This document shows, piece after piece, positions 1 through 12,522 of a DNA stretch of 64,000 nucleotides (positions are counted from its first letter, which is position 1; each line of letters begins with the position of its first letter). Position numbers and translations under genes: made by a program. The stretch is taken from contig OX387186.1 of assembly GCA_947561395.2 (NCBI GenBank), forward strand, positions 6,044,835 to 6,108,834, read 5' to 3'. The stretch comes from Buxus sempervirens (Eukaryota > Streptophyta > Magnoliopsida > Buxales > Buxaceae). The notes beneath the pieces were generated by a model. That model did not search any database and was not told the origin of the DNA. It was given only the letters and a program-made list of their open reading frames with translations.

Positions 1-45
1 AAATCCAATTATAAAAGAATGGCAAACATGCAAGTTGCTCCTAAC

Positions 46-1345
46 CTTCTGTGCTTCTGTATCTTCCCAAACATTTCCGGCTATGCCAATGAAAATGACA
101 ACTATAATTTGAAATACAAACATTGCTTCCGTCAACTTGTCAATCATTGAATCTGCAGCTGTAAGTTTTGGTTTAGGTATACACCTACTCATACCCAACT
201 TGGTTTCATTGCCTGAAATATAGATTGAAACAAACATAAGCCCACAATACAAAAAAAGCAGTTATACCAAGTTCAGCAATTATTGTAAGTACCATAAGCA
301 AAATTGACTTGTGATATTTCATCTGTTGATCACAAAATTTGCAATGGGAAAAAAAAGTAAGCAAAATTGAAAATGAAATAGTGGCAATTGGAGTGAAAAC
401 AGATAGACAACAAACTAGAGGTCTGATATCCATGAGAATACTTTAATAGACTAACATATAACAACAGATACCAGCAATCTACCTTTTCTCTGTCTGCAAT
501 TTCTAATTAAAAGATGAGTCAGCAGAGGATCAACTATACTAATAAAGTGCTTCATAGGTGGTCCAATATAGTAACCATGGACTGAGTTTTAGGAATTTGG
601 CCATTCTACTGTGTGGTTCTTTGTATTTATGAGATTACTGTCTTTCATTCCTTTCCTGCCCACTCCTCGTGGATTCTTTGTATTATCTTTTTCCTCCATT
701 GTTTTTAATGAAATTTCCCATTAATCATCAAAAATATATATACTAATAAAATGGAAACAATACCTTTACATTTACTCTTTATTGGTAATTATGAAGAATG
801 TTTTGAGAAAATCACAAATGTTTATTGAATAAATATGCCTATATTGAATGGAATAGCAGAAAAGGAATAACATAGGCAACAGCAATTAATGTGTGAAAAG
901 CTTTGGTAACCACGGTGACTTCTTTTATCAGTAATATGTTCAACAAATCAATAAAAACAGGTGTTTTCTTCTGAATCAGCACCAGCACTAGACAGCATCC
1001 CTAAAACCAAATCTAAGGCCCAAAGGATTACAATGGGTCACCAGATTCATATATGATTAAACACCAAGTTATCTCAAAATCCAACTTTCTAATACAACTA
1101 TGTTTATCCAAGATAGATAAACATTCTTTTAAGAGCCACTTGGTTCTACCCATTCAAGAAATACAGTTAGCAGTTCCTCAAATTCCTTGTACATTTTCAA
1201 AATCTTCAAAGAAAATCAACCTTCAGGCTTCTCTATCAATTGAAATCCACATTAGGCATTTGGACTCCCCAGAATCAACCAGGGAGTATTGGCATAACTA
1301 TTTGTTAATTTAGTAACATCAGGATTTACATCGAAAGATTATATA

Positions 1346-1395
<50 letters not shown>

Positions 1396-4300
1396 TATAA
1401 TACTAAAGAAATAATACTTTATATATCTTATTACAAAGTTGTTAGCATAGCACGCACTAGGAATAAAACTGAAGAGAGTAAGTTAAGGTAGTTAGGACAT
1501 GCCGACCCCACTTTTGTAGAAACTGGCTTTATGTTGATGCTGATGATGATGATATATGTATATCTTATTTATATTGGAAATTACTGCATTTACATAAGAA
1601 ATTGAAATTTACACTGCAGATACTGTAAAGGCGTAACTGACATTGAAAAAGAAACCTTTGTTGTAAGAGCAACTTTATAGGAGTAAATCTCATCCATGAG
1701 TAGCCATTGACCCAAGGTTCTTCTTTTAAATTTTTCTTAGTGACAAGATATTGAAGCAGAAATTGTTTAGCTACTAATTGTGGGGGAGATAAGTCTGATT
1801 CTCGGCAAGAGTTTTTTTTTTTTTCCTCTTACATACATAAACACCCTCGAAATGTGCATTTTGTTTCTACTTAGATTAATTAATAAATATTACTTACCAA
1901 CTACAATATTTTAACAGATTGTCACATAAATAAATAAAAACATTCATAATAACAATTCTCACCTCTTTCCCTTTTTGTGTTTTTTTATTTTTACTACATT
2001 ACTAGAAATATACCCACCACACATAATGCATATGCTTCTTTGCTAGTGTATACTTGAATGTGTGTGTGTCTGTGCACGTCTCCATGTCCATTTGCACAAG
2101 CTTTTTGTAACAAAAGCACACCTATAGAGAACCTACAAGGTGAATAGTTAAAATGGTGCAGCAGTGACTTCACATTCAGAAAGTAGAAACATGCCTGTAT
2201 AGACAGCTACTCCACAAGCCCATTCTGTATTCCGTAAGTAGCATGATTGTAACAATGCGTTATCAGTGGTTAGCGGGTACACCTCATTGTCAGTAAACGG
2301 AGGAAATAACCTCAAATTTGCATCAAATCTCCTAATGTCGTTATCTGGATTAGGACACTCAATAAGACCCTGCTCATGGAATAAATAAAACAGAAGCTCA
2401 TTAGAAAAAATAATATCGACATTGGAAACTGGGGGTAGATTTTAATGTTATGGGGAGAACAGAACTTGCCTTGAGTTTAGGCAACAATTCAGGAGCTAGC
2501 CCTATGCAGACAGACGGTATCGACCTTGACTTGAGATCAGTTTCACCATCTAGTGAAGCAGTCTGCAAATATGATGGAATAATATGTTTCTCAATTTACA
2601 TTATTACGGATTCAGAAAGGAAAGAGATCATGTTCTCAATGAAACAATTGCAAGTTTCCAACAAATGGGAAAAAAATTTTGTATAAAATCCAAAAACTGA
2701 TAAAGATAAAAAGTTCAAGGCTAACATCTCCTTATAAACATTTTTGGAAAATCGATCAAATGCTATTTTACATAGAATGGAAACATATTGGAAGGCATCG
2801 AAATGAAAAAAAAAATGTTAATGAAACGTACCAAGCGACACAAGGGAAATGCTGAAGACAATGTCTAAATATTAATTCTACCAATGAAATTAGATTTCCT
2901 TGTGTCTTATTAATAATTTCCTTCATGTCTCGCAATTTTATCTAGTCCTAAAAGGTAATTATGGTCATGTTCACAATGATGGTAAGAGAAAAGAAACGAA
3001 GAACTTTGCAATGCCTGCACCTACATAATTAACAGGATTGATAATCAAAATAATAAAATTATTATGTATTATATTTACCTCAACATAGCATACACCCTGT
3101 GGTTCAGAAGTACCAATTAGAACAAGGTCACATGGTACTTCATCATTCTCATGAAGCCACACTATGTTCCCAACATGTATTTCCTGTGCATGAATCTAAC
3201 AAAAGAACGTATCATCAATACATGAATTACTCAATGAAAATTAACTTAAAAAATTCTAACCTTCAAATTAAGATATTAATGAAGACAAAAACTGTTTCCA
3301 GACTTCTTCTTTTTTTCTAAATTACGGTCAAATTATATTTTTTTTCTTATAAAGAAGCCCATGACACCCAAAAAAAAAACCACAAGAATAGGAGGTTCCC
3401 TCAATATATGCAAAAGGACCACAAGATTAACAAACAAATTGAAATTATAGAATCATAGGGTGACAATGTTTTAAAGCCCAACTCCACATTATCTGTATTT
3501 AACAACAAGCAAACCAATAATAAACTCCAGTGGAAGGCAAAGATACATATTTAAATATCCAAGAATTTCACTATTTACACACACTACAAAACCCATAAAA
3601 AATAACTTTCCAAAAGGTCGTTACTCAGAATCCTAATATCAAAATTCAATTACTTCAAATTGGTATGTGGTCACAAATGTGGTATTCCTACTATGCAAAA
3701 TCTCATGTGCATTCTCAAGCAGCTAACCGTTGGTCATATATGTTATCTTATAACTTTATAAGTTCTTTTCATATGTTGCTCAAATATAGTGAATGCATTT
3801 TGATGAAAAATGTAATTGTTCACCCACATCTAAGTTGTACGTCCTTAACTTGGTACAATCATCAACCCAATGTAGGGTTACTGCTCTCTAGTTTATTGTG
3901 AATCAGATAGGCCAAATATCACCCAAGAAGCTGTTAGAGTATAGCTTGTCATTATGTTATGGGCGTGTGGTTAAGTTAAGGGCATTATTGTAATCTTCAT
4001 TATTAGTGATTAATATAAATAGATGTTTGGGTTTAGGGGTCTGTTAACGAACCCTAAACCTATTTTCTACATCACTTATTCCTATTCTTCTTCTCTCCTC
4101 TTTCTTCCTCCTTTAAGCCCAATTATTTCACTTCAAGCCTTGTCTATATTCACAACAGAAGATCTCACTGTAGCTGGCCATCCATCACTGCAGCTGACTG
4201 TCATCAATCCATATGATGACGTCATGTTGATGGTGGCATGACGCCATCGTGTTCTACCTCCTGAAATATCTTCAACGATCAGAATGCGAGAACTTTCAGA

Positions 4301-7300
4301 GTTTGTAGAAGTTTCCCTCCTTTGTTTCCTTGTACACTGTTGGTGTACATGTATCTCTTGCCTTTTATCTTTTTCTTAATATAATCTTCCTTTATTACCG
4401 ATCCAATATATATATATATATATCTTCAACAATCAGATCTGACTTGATGCCCTCTGATAATCTGATTTGATGTTCCAAGATCACAAACTTTATGGCGAGG
4501 ATTTGCGGGTCGATTGATGATTGTTTGTTGCTCTGATGGAGTTCTTTGAGCCTTTTGTTGTTTGATGATTTTTTTTGTTTCGATAATCTATCATTTGATT
4601 CTTCAGATCTGCCCGTTCGTGTGGTTCTCTTTTGTGTTGGAAGCTTTCGATTTGATTTGTGAAGAATTTTTTCTGGTTGCTATGTCCATTCGTTTATGAC
4701 TACTTCTCCCTCTTCATCCAAGACCATTAATGCGAAGCCCTCAGTGATAATGAGTTACCTCGCTCTATTACCTCCAAGAAATTGGATGGTATCAACTATC
4801 TTGCTTGGGCCAATACTGTAAAGATTTTTCTTCAAGGAAAACGTAAATTGAAGTATATCACAAATATGCCCCCTTCTTCTACAGACTCTTTTTCTAATCA
4901 AAGCAATGTTTCTCAAGTTTTTGAATTGCATGAGAAAATTTTCTCTATTAAACAATCTGGTCAGTCTTTGGCTAATTACTATGGTACTTTGATGAACTTA
5001 TGGGATCAACTTCTGCAACATCGTCCTTTTACCACTGATTTGGAACAACAGAAACGTCACTGGGAGAACTTTATGATTGCATCTTTGCTGTCTGGTTTAG
5101 ATTCTGACCTTTGGGTCTCAAGGATCAAATTCTTGCTAGTGAAACCCTACCTAGTGCTGCTAATGCTTATTCCATATTCTTCTCATTTGGCATGGGTTCT
5201 TTTAGAGGATAATATCTATTTCCTTCCATTCAAAGGATCCTTTCATTCAATCCAAAAGGAATAAAATTAGAGAGTTCTATTATATTCACAATGTCAGTAT
5301 TTGGAAAGAAAGAAACTTAAGGGTTTTCTGAGAGCTAGAGGGAAGAACTGAGTTCCTTCTTGGGTTGAGAAAGCTTAACAGAGATAGGTGGTTGAACTTC
5401 AGGCATAATTAGGAGAAAATAATTCATGAATTTTTTGCTCAAGATAGCACAAACTCTTCACACTCTTTTGATCCATTTCATCATGGAAAATTTGTTGGTT
5501 TTGCATCATAATCTTCTTCTATCATATATCTCTTTACAACCAATAGAATGTTTACTACTTATCAAACCAAAATAAAAATATGAAACATAATAAACATATA
5601 GAGAAAACCAAGATACAACACATCAGGATTCAGAAGAACAAGAAAAGAAAAAGAAATGGATGAGGATATAAAAAAATATCAAAATTATGCCAACACATCC
5701 AGTTATACTTTATGCATAAGCTTTAATCCAAGAACATTATGGAAACTAGACTTCACAGTCAGAATTTAGATAGCCAGGCCAATTGATCACATAGCAACAT
5801 GTAAGATTGCATGGTCTTGCTCAAACAAATAAGAGTATATATTCTTATTCAATCAAACTTGAGAGCAAACTAAAAAAAAAGGCACAAGAATTGAAATAAT
5901 GGTGAAATATATTCCTACACGCGTTTTTCTTCCATGTCTGACAACCCATACTTCTCTCTCATTTGCCTTTTTATCTATAAGATATCTATTGTAGTCATCC
6001 CATGCCTCCTTCATTGCTGAAACTGAAAATATAATTATCAATGGACCCCATGTAGTTGCAGGATCTACTGGAGCAATAAGAGGCCACAGTTGGAGGCATG
6101 CAATCAGCAAGAAATACTGATTAATAAATCGGCTGGAAGCAGAAGAAATAAACTTGTAAGTATATATAAACAAGTATTAAAACAAATTTGTTGATGCATG
6201 AAACAATGAATTACATCAAAGCATAAAAAATATAAGTGGCTAACTAAAACACACTGTATAAATTAATTATTAAAAGCAAAACCTAGAATAATCAGATTCA
6301 TATAGAAATGTACTCAATATGTGAATCAAAAAGAGGTTGGATATTGAATGCAGCCAGATGTTGAAAACATTCAACACTAAGAAACAAGCACAAAGTTTCG
6401 GTTCCTCTGGCCACAGGAAAGGACCATGACATGTTAATCAATCTCGACTCTTGAAGTAAGGGTTTCAATTTTCTTTCAAATTTTACAGAAATTCAAATGT
6501 GTAAAGCAATATTTGAGGGCCCAGGGCCTAAGGAAGCAAATGAACAAGTATAAATACCGGCATATAAGAAAAGTAAAGATAAATTATGGATTGAGACAAG
6601 AATGAGAAAGGCCTAATGTCAAGAGTCAAGACTTTATGACATAAAAATGCTCAAAATCGCAACAAAAAAAACATATTTTGTGCTTTAATGTTCATTCACT
6701 TTCATTCTCATAAGAAACCCACATTCTTAAATTGTTAATTTACATAGCCATAAACCAATTTATAATACTGACAAAAGGCCTAATTTATACAGAGTCGATC
6801 TCTCTGCCAAAATTACAGCTTCCATCACCTAAACTTGCTGATTGGACCGACCTAGATCCATGATTTCCTGCCCATTCATGGTCATGCCCTTGAATCTACT
6901 CAATGTCCTTTTGGCCTGTAGCAGACAAGCCTATAGTTAGGCCATTCGATGCACTAAAGCTGGCCAAGCCCACCTTATTTCTCACTTCCCACATCGGGCC
7001 ACATACCCGACCCATGCCCCAGAATTTTCACATAAGTGTCCGTACTCTGCACACCTACAAAACTCAAAACTGTTCATCATCTTCCCAAAGTCGACGCCTG
7101 AAACCACCTCTTTGAGAGAACTTTACCTTCATTCAAACCACACCCATCTACATTCTTCAGGTTAACCGGCAATAATTTGACTGCTGGTAATCCTTCAGGA
7201 TGACCGAAAGGCATAATTTCAAGGAGCACTTCATACCTCACTGCCCCATCGCAAATGCAAATTACTCTGGGAAGGTGATTGAGCATTTCTTCCTTGACCC

Positions 7301-10300
7301 TAATACTAAAACCACCTGCCAAGCTCCCAAATGCCAAGCTCCTAAATTGTAATAGATTCTCTGATCTGGGTGGGTTTTGTATTGCACCTGAGAGGAGAGT
7401 ATAGTGCACATGGGGGGGAATATAAAAGGGGAAGGTAGCCAATAGTTTCTTGTACTGGTACACAATTTGTGTACCTGTAATTTCTGCACTTTATTTTTTA
7501 TTTATATATATAACATCATCTACTTACTGATCAAAAAAAAAATGATAAGATCAAACCCATTTCCAGAATTCCGCCACAAACATTGCCAGACCATGGATCA
7601 ACAGGGATACCAAGGACCATTAGCCAAATGCTGCTAGCACAGCCTTTACCAATCCCTCCTGCTGGACCGGATACCCACCAGGAAATCATTACTTGCCCTA
7701 ATGGACCAACAGCAACCTTGGATTTCACGAAACTAGAACTTGCCTCTTCTTTTAAAGAAGAACACCACTGCTAATGTAGATAATGGAAATAAAGTGAGCT
7801 TACAACCAGAATTTACCTCTGTGCACACCTCTAACAACATCTCCTTCCAATTCATCACAGGTTCTGAGGCCTCACAAAGAACCGAAAACTGCCAAGTCTA
7901 ATCTAGTTGCAAAAATCTGTGCATACCCCATAACATAACGAACACACAGAGTCACATTCTTGCTCATCCATTCATTAACAACGCACTCCATCGGAGCTAC
8001 CGGAAAACAAAGGAGAAGGTTCCAAGGCACATCCCCGCAAGATGAACTCCCATCCCACGACATCATTTTCTTTGAAGAGAACAACCATCAACCTCCTATT
8101 CCGAGAAAACGACGAATTTCAGAAAGCTCCCTCTACTGTTCATCCGAAGTTCAAGAACGAGAGCTAAGTTGTTTTATCAATGCAAACCCAGTATTCCAAC
8201 CTTCTGATAGTGTCTCACACCCTGATCTTTAGAACATAGCCACGATTTACCTCCTACTCCTATAACAAAGGATTCAGAGAACCGGCGACTTTGTTCAGTG
8301 ATACAAAGCTTGGGTCCATCCTTGCCCCTATAATTCTCAAACAAGATAAGCTTGCTCGCAAACCTCATCTCCTTACAGCCTCAAGACTTCTGAACATAAC
8401 CCGAAGATGATGAACAATTGGGGAATATGGGGGAGGAGGAAGGAAGACGATGACGCAGGGTGGCGTCTAACCAGCAATTGTTCACCAATATGGGTATGCA
8501 GGACGTACCCACACGGGCCACACCTAACTCAAAAACAAGTATAAACGAAAAAACATCAGCAGCCTAATAAGCTGCATACACCTTAAAAAGCAAGATAGTA
8601 TGCCCAACAAAATTCCCCAACCCTCCAACTACTCCACAAACTCCCTACACAAAGCCCCTGTGAATAAGTCTACTCTCGATTTCCCATGCTTGGCTAATCG
8701 ATCTGCTACAAAGTTAGACTCTCTTGGCTAACCGATCTGTTACTGAAATAACCTAGATACACATAAGCTGACCAAAGATGTGAATTTTGAAATAGAGATG
8801 GCAAAATTCACGCTATCAACCCAACTCCTTGGGATAAGGCATGCCGTCATTGTTGTTGAATCGGTTAATTTACAATGTGCCATAATAGCTAATGTTGTAG
8901 AAACTAAAAGATGTTACAGACACATAACATAGTTTTGTTATACTGGTACAAATGACAATGAGATACACCCCATACATGCCAGTACAAACAGCTACTGAAG
9001 ATCATATTTGGACGGCTGAGGAATTGGTAGGTTCGTATGTTATGGAAAGTTAAATGTTGCTCACTTGGCCAATTGTTTTCAAGTGAAAAATTCTTAAACA
9101 AACAACAATACAAAATGGAACTTGTCATCTTACCCATAATAAAATATGTTATAAAACAACATATCATAGGGGAAAAAAGTTGGAAACAGAGCTTTTCCAT
9201 TTTTGGAGTGAAATGAAGATGTTATTGAGTGAGATGTGGATTTGATCAGATACTGAATGGCTTGTTCAGTCTCTGATTTTTGTGTCTCAAGACTTTGGTT
9301 TGTGTTTTTGTCATGTACAGTGGATTGTTTTTTGGGGGTATACTTGGGGTGTTGAGGTCTGGTGTTTTTGTGTAGTCCGTTTGTATACTCCATACTTTAT
9401 ACTTTTCTCCCATATAACATATATATACACTCATCTTCATCATGCATCAAAAAAAAAAATAACTATAAAGGTAAGAATATAGTTGAACATAGCTAAAAGG
9501 CAGTATAAAACCTTGCAAGACATTCATCGCTAGGATAAAAACTCTAGCAAAGGAAGAACTAAAATGCCTACTTAAAATAAACTTTATACCCTAGCTTAAA
9601 TAAAATTTGTAACATGAGATAAAAAAATAAAATAAAAAAAGCTTAGTCACTTGCACTTGTTATAAGTTACTTCTTTGTTTTTTCTTTATGATAAGAACAA
9701 ATTTGTATTCTTAAAAGAAAGGAAGACAATATGTATTCTGTAAATATCATAAGGGATGTAAACTGTTGATTATTAAAAGTTCCAAAGGGAATGTAAAAAC
9801 AAAAAAATATCAAAGAATTTGCACACAGATTTTGGCATTGTGCCGACATCCATGAGACATAAGATTTCTACTATTTTCAAAATGAATGATAAGCTGTGTC
9901 TCTAATCCCGAGTTACAACTCTAGTCCAGAACATTAGAGTGAATTCTCAATATACCCTTATCGTAACCTTTATACCCAGATAAAGTATGAGCCACACTTC
10001 AACACAAACTCTTTGGAAAATTGATTTTCCAATGATGATATTAGCAATAATCAAATGTACATGGCAGATTCTTTCTCAAAAGTACATTATTGTGCAGTTT
10101 TTAATGTTTACACAAAATGGTTACATATCGGAAATTATATATTCAAAAAATTGTCACAAAAATCAACTCAAAAATCAGGTCACAATGCTTTCACTATCAA
10201 ATTGCAATGGTAAAACACTTCTGTCCAAAAATAAATAGCAATTAAAAAAATTATAAACACATGAAATTAAAATGATAAAACTTAAGATGAACGTTAATGA

Positions 10301-11223
10301 CATGCAAAGGTCGAGGTGGAAATACAGGAAGAACTAGGAATGATAAAGGAATCAACATATTCAAGAGAGTGTTGCCCAAATAGGCAATAAGATGGTCAGG
10401 ACATATTAAAGCATAGATCAATGGAGACAACTATAAGAAAATATTAAGGGGTATTTGTTCAAAGATCAAAAAGGACAAAAGAAAACCAAAAATAACCTGA
10501 TAGATTTAGCTAGAAAAGACTTAGCTACTGATAATCAAGGTTTACCAGTTCGGTGCCACTGGGTGGCACGAAACAAAATTTCAGCGGCAAGCCGGAAAAT
10601 CGGAAGGAACAAAAAAAATGGGGGTTTTTTTTTTTGAATTTGGGGAAATTTTGCCCAAATCGATTATGCCGCCAAAAAAATAAATTTTTTTTAAACTGGC
10701 GCTTCGCCCAACACACCACTGCATTTCAACCATGCCACTCGAAATTTCACTCAATCCGTAAAAAATCGAAATAACCGCACGAAACGAATCGTTGGGGTGT
10801 CTTGGAGCGAAAATTCGGAATGGAAAATACTGCTGATAATGATAATCTAACTGAAGACACGGCTTTTGATAGATTGGAATGGGAAAGTAGGATTTTGTTT
10901 GCGAAACCCAATAGTCAGCTAAGACAAACTATTCTGCTTGTAGATGCTTGAATGTGAAATTCCATGAAAAAGAAGGGAAGACAGTTTTTTCTATTCATTT
11001 GCATGACAATTACTAGGAAAGTTTTTAATTAATCAGATATAGAAAAGGGCATAAAAATCAAAAAGAAATAAAAACAAGCTCATTGAATTAGGGATCACCT
11101 GAACTGTTCCCGTAAATTTTTGGGCAGAAAGTTCAATAATGTATACTTTCTATTTGATATGCGGTTGTTACAATATAGATTGAGAGATAAATCATCATCA
11201 TTAATTTTAACATAACGCTCCAT
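46..11223 (-). CDS. ALA2: Phospholipid-transporting P4-type ATPase, ALA2-like (5' part, partial)
   Basis: P4-ATPases flip phospholipids across endomembranes, normally with an ALIS/Cdc50 beta subunit (family knowledge). Six coding exons are visible on the minus strand: 11223-11099, 6132-5919, 3195-3079, 2562-2470, 2369-2195 and 212-46. They join in frame to 297 residues, and the gene runs off the window at base 1. The start MERYVKINDDD is followed by RKYTLLNFLPKN, then a first membrane hairpin (about residues 46-80, INQYFLLIACLQLW and TWGPLIIIFSVSA). HENDEVPCDL and the actuator-domain DGET loop (157-160, LDGETDLKSR) follow, then RRFDANLRLFPPF and a second hydrophobic stretch (IIVVIFIGIAGNVW). 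The match to Arabidopsis ALA2 is from memory and very close. The phosphorylation (DKTG) and nucleotide-binding domains lie outside the window. Intron 1 is 4966 bp and intron 2 is 2723 bp, both with transposon insertions. Introns 4 and 5 use GC donors. Confidence 0.93.
1348..1393. repeat. (TA)n microsatellite, 46 bp
   Basis: Uninterrupted TA dinucleotides in ALA2-like intron 5. It is framed by atatatGATA on the left and TATCatataa on the right, so the whole tract is a long self-complementary hairpin. Probably length-polymorphic. Confidence 0.95.
2193..2194 (-). other. GC splice donor of ALA2-like intron 5
   Basis: Exon 5 ends TATACAG and the intron opens GCATGT. The next exon starts GCAATGAAACC after tttcag at 212, so the split codon G|GC gives VYTGNETKLGMS, the family sequence. 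Using the GT three bases further on would break the frame. The intron is 1982 nt long. Confidence 0.8.
2468..2469 (-). other. GC splice donor of ALA2-like intron 4
   Basis: Exon 4 ends CTCAAG and the intron opens GCAAGT, the classic strong GC-donor context. The next exon begins after gagcag at 2369, and the joined frame reads LKGLIECPNPD, as expected for the family. No GT nearby keeps the frame. The intron is 100 nt long. Confidence 0.85.
3932..5264 (+). mobile_element. Copia-type LTR retrotransposon fossil (LTR plus 5' gag region)
   Basis: Inserted in ALA2-like intron 2, antisense to the gene. A probable LTR begins TGTTAGAGTATAGC near 3932 and runs to roughly 4410, with a TATA-like tataaatag near 4015. 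A leader follows, then a gag N-terminal region whose translation shows the Copia signature LDGINYLAWANTVKIFLQGK, plus the downstream region typical of plant Copia gag. Protease, integrase, reverse transcriptase and a second LTR are absent, so it is a broken, truncated relic. With only one LTR its age cannot be estimated. LTR borders are approximate. Confidence 0.75.
6830..8750 (-). mobile_element. Degenerate LINE-like retroposon block in ALA2-like intron 1
   Basis: This 1.9-kb stretch is more GC-rich than the surrounding intron and shows many short open frames, suggesting decayed coding sequence of foreign origin. At about 8640-8700, read on the minus strand, ADRLAKHGKSR resembles the end of the RNase H domain of plant L1 LINEs (usually ADxLAKxG). 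A near-repeat of that short block lies beside it (cttggctaa then cgatctg, twice). A minus-strand frame starting near 8368 and further frames down to 7077 do not match a family I can name. Several insertions may be nested here. It should not be read as a host gene. Confidence 0.4.
7390..7541 (+). mobile_element. Probable LINE/retroposon 3' end with poly(A) tail
   Basis: The plus strand ends with a T-rich trailer and ctacttactgatc followed by ten A residues (about 7532-7541). This resembles the 3' ends of plant LINEs, which often close with TTACTTATC plus an A tail, as the better-preserved copy at 25383-25781 does. No target duplication could be matched, and the 5' limit is a guess. Confidence 0.4.
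9285..9461 (+). mobile_element. Retroposon (LINE-derived) 3' end with A tail
   Basis: The segment shares wording and order with the 216-bp element at 12307-12522, which lies in the opposite orientation. Both have catgtacagtggattg or a close variant, a GT-rich middle, a run like tactccatactttatact, then catatata-rich DNA and tcatcttcatcatgcatc before the tail. Here the tail is eleven A residues (9451-9461). The 5' border is uncertain and no target duplication was found. Confidence 0.5.
10536..10832. mobile_element. CpG-rich 297-bp insertion of unknown type
   Basis: A GC/CpG-rich island in AT-rich ALA2-like intron 1, flanked by an exact 8-bp direct repeat, ctgataat, at 10528-10535 and 10833-10840. 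It opens with a near-perfect hairpin, ttcggtgccac / gtggcacgaa (about 10549-10573), and contains A-, G- and T-homopolymer runs. An 8-bp duplication would suit a hAT-type or other insertion, but the ends show no clear inverted repeat, so the class stays open. Confidence 0.4.
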
Positions 11224-11309
11224 TGTTGTCTTAGAATGTGATCATATTAAATATGTCTCCTTTGCAAGCGACAGTAGCACACAATGTATTGAAACTTGAG
11301 GAAAACATC
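11224..11309 (-). promoter_or_regulatory. Candidate 5' UTR exon segment of the ALA2-like gene
   Basis: Directly upstream of the ATG (minus strand) lies a pyrimidine-rich acceptor, tttcttgcag, at about 11319-11310. That suggests the leader is spliced and that an earlier noncoding exon lies at higher coordinates. The first exon and promoter could not be located. The degenerate LINE and the 216-bp retroposon would then sit in a leader intron or in the promoter. This is inference from one splice-site-like string. Confidence 0.35.
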
Positions 11310-12306
11310 CTGCAAGAAAGAAGTTAATATTAATGCTTTCCACATCAAAATTTCACACATAAAGCAGAAAAAAATTCAAAATGTAAATATACAGATAGAC
11401 ATGCATGTGGGCATCTATTCCAGTTCCCGATCACAATATCAAGATAGGACATTCAGATTACATAAGCAAAGAAATAATTTAAAGTCACCTCATCATGCAC
11501 AGCACAAAGAGAACCTCAACATAAAACAATATAAGCAATCTTTCAGGCATGCTGTATCAAGGATTCAAGATGCACTTCACGGTTGCACGTGAAGTGCAAC
11601 AACATAAATTTAGCTATTTAAATTGTTGGCCAGCAAGTCAAAGCAACTAATATCACTTTTTTCTTCCCAAATAATGAACTTTAAATTACAGTTCTTGTTC
11701 AAATGCCATATATTCTTTTACTCTTAACATCCTGCTTTTAAACTTTAATAAAAATTCAGTCCTTAACGAAAATCATCTGGTAGCAAAATATATTTCATCT
11801 GGTTAAGGAAGTCTAAAATTTGATCCTCAACACAACATGGTAGGGCAATACTGAATAAAGTTGTCATGTTCCAAATAAGTAATAAGATATGCACCACTCA
11901 ATTTTCCATTGCAAAACTATGACAGATGGCACCTCCTCCTATCTCTATTTGGAGTTTCTCGGGTATTCCGTTTTCACTGCCCTTGAAATATTTGCTTCAA
12001 GGACTGACAAGTTATTAACTTTTATGGCTCAATTCAATAAAAAATTCAGTCCACAAGGTACCTGAAAGAATTAATCAAAAATGACCCTTAGAAGCCTCTT
12101 TATTCCATTGGTAGTTCTATTTTTAATATTGGATTTATTTGTCAACCATTTGAGAGATTTTAAAAACATTGAATCCAGGTAGTAGTTCTTTCAGTCTGCG
12201 GAAAGAGAACATTTTGGATGTATAACCACTCATTTTCATTTTTCCCCGTCTAGTAAAATATTTAATAAGAAAAAAACCAATCAATTCTTCCCACCTGCAA
12301 GCATAT

Positions 12307-12522
12307 CTTTGATGAATAATGAAGATGTGTGTATATATATATATATATATATATGTGTGTATGAAAGAGTAAAGAGTATGAAGTAAACGATTGGAAGCAC
12401 AAAAAACACTATACAAATCCTCACAAGGCCCATCAGACCCCAAAAGCACAAAAGCACAAAAAGCAATGTCAATCCACTGTACATATCATATCCACATCTA
12501 GCCCCCCTCAAGACACCTTAAT
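12307..12522 (-). mobile_element. 216-bp retroposon with a perfect 17-bp target-site duplication
   Basis: The element is bounded on both sides by the identical 17-mer cccacctgcaagcatat (12290-12306 and 12523-12539), the hallmark of target-primed reverse transcription. Read on the minus strand it starts near ttaaggtgtcttgagg and ends in cattattcatcaaag after a TA-rich run; its A tail is eroded. It is related to the opposite-oriented piece at 9285-9461. No Pol III A/B boxes are evident, so a 5'-truncated LINE 3' end is more likely than a SINE. Open frames across it are not proteins. Confidence 0.75.

Larger units (their letters stand above)
213..2194 (-). other. ALA2-like intron 5: no gene content
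   Basis: AT-rich intron sequence. Apart from the (TA)n tract near 1350 I see no coding signal, domain or recognisable element. Short open frames here have no family resemblance. Confidence 0.6.

Noticed and set aside
3181-3195. Acceptor at cacag with a missing microexon in the ALA2-like gene
   Set aside because: The acceptor 12 bases further upstream (gttag at 3200-3196) supplies the missing codons IHAQ in frame, so no microexon is needed.
3585-3600. cactacaaaa, resembling a CACTA transposon terminus
   Set aside because: No subterminal repeats or partner end nearby; a ten-base match in AT-rich DNA is expected by chance.
4023-4062. ggtttaggg and ccctaaacc facing each other (telomere-like)
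   Set aside because: Only a short inverted repeat inside the Copia LTR region; no tandem telomere units.
4212-4224. tgatgacgtcat palindrome (bZIP/CRE-like)
   Set aside because: Isolated site within a fossil LTR, with no promoter context for a host gene.
12135-12511. Minus-strand open frames over the 216-bp retroposon
   Set aside because: They span element, target duplication and TA-repeat; not protein-coding.
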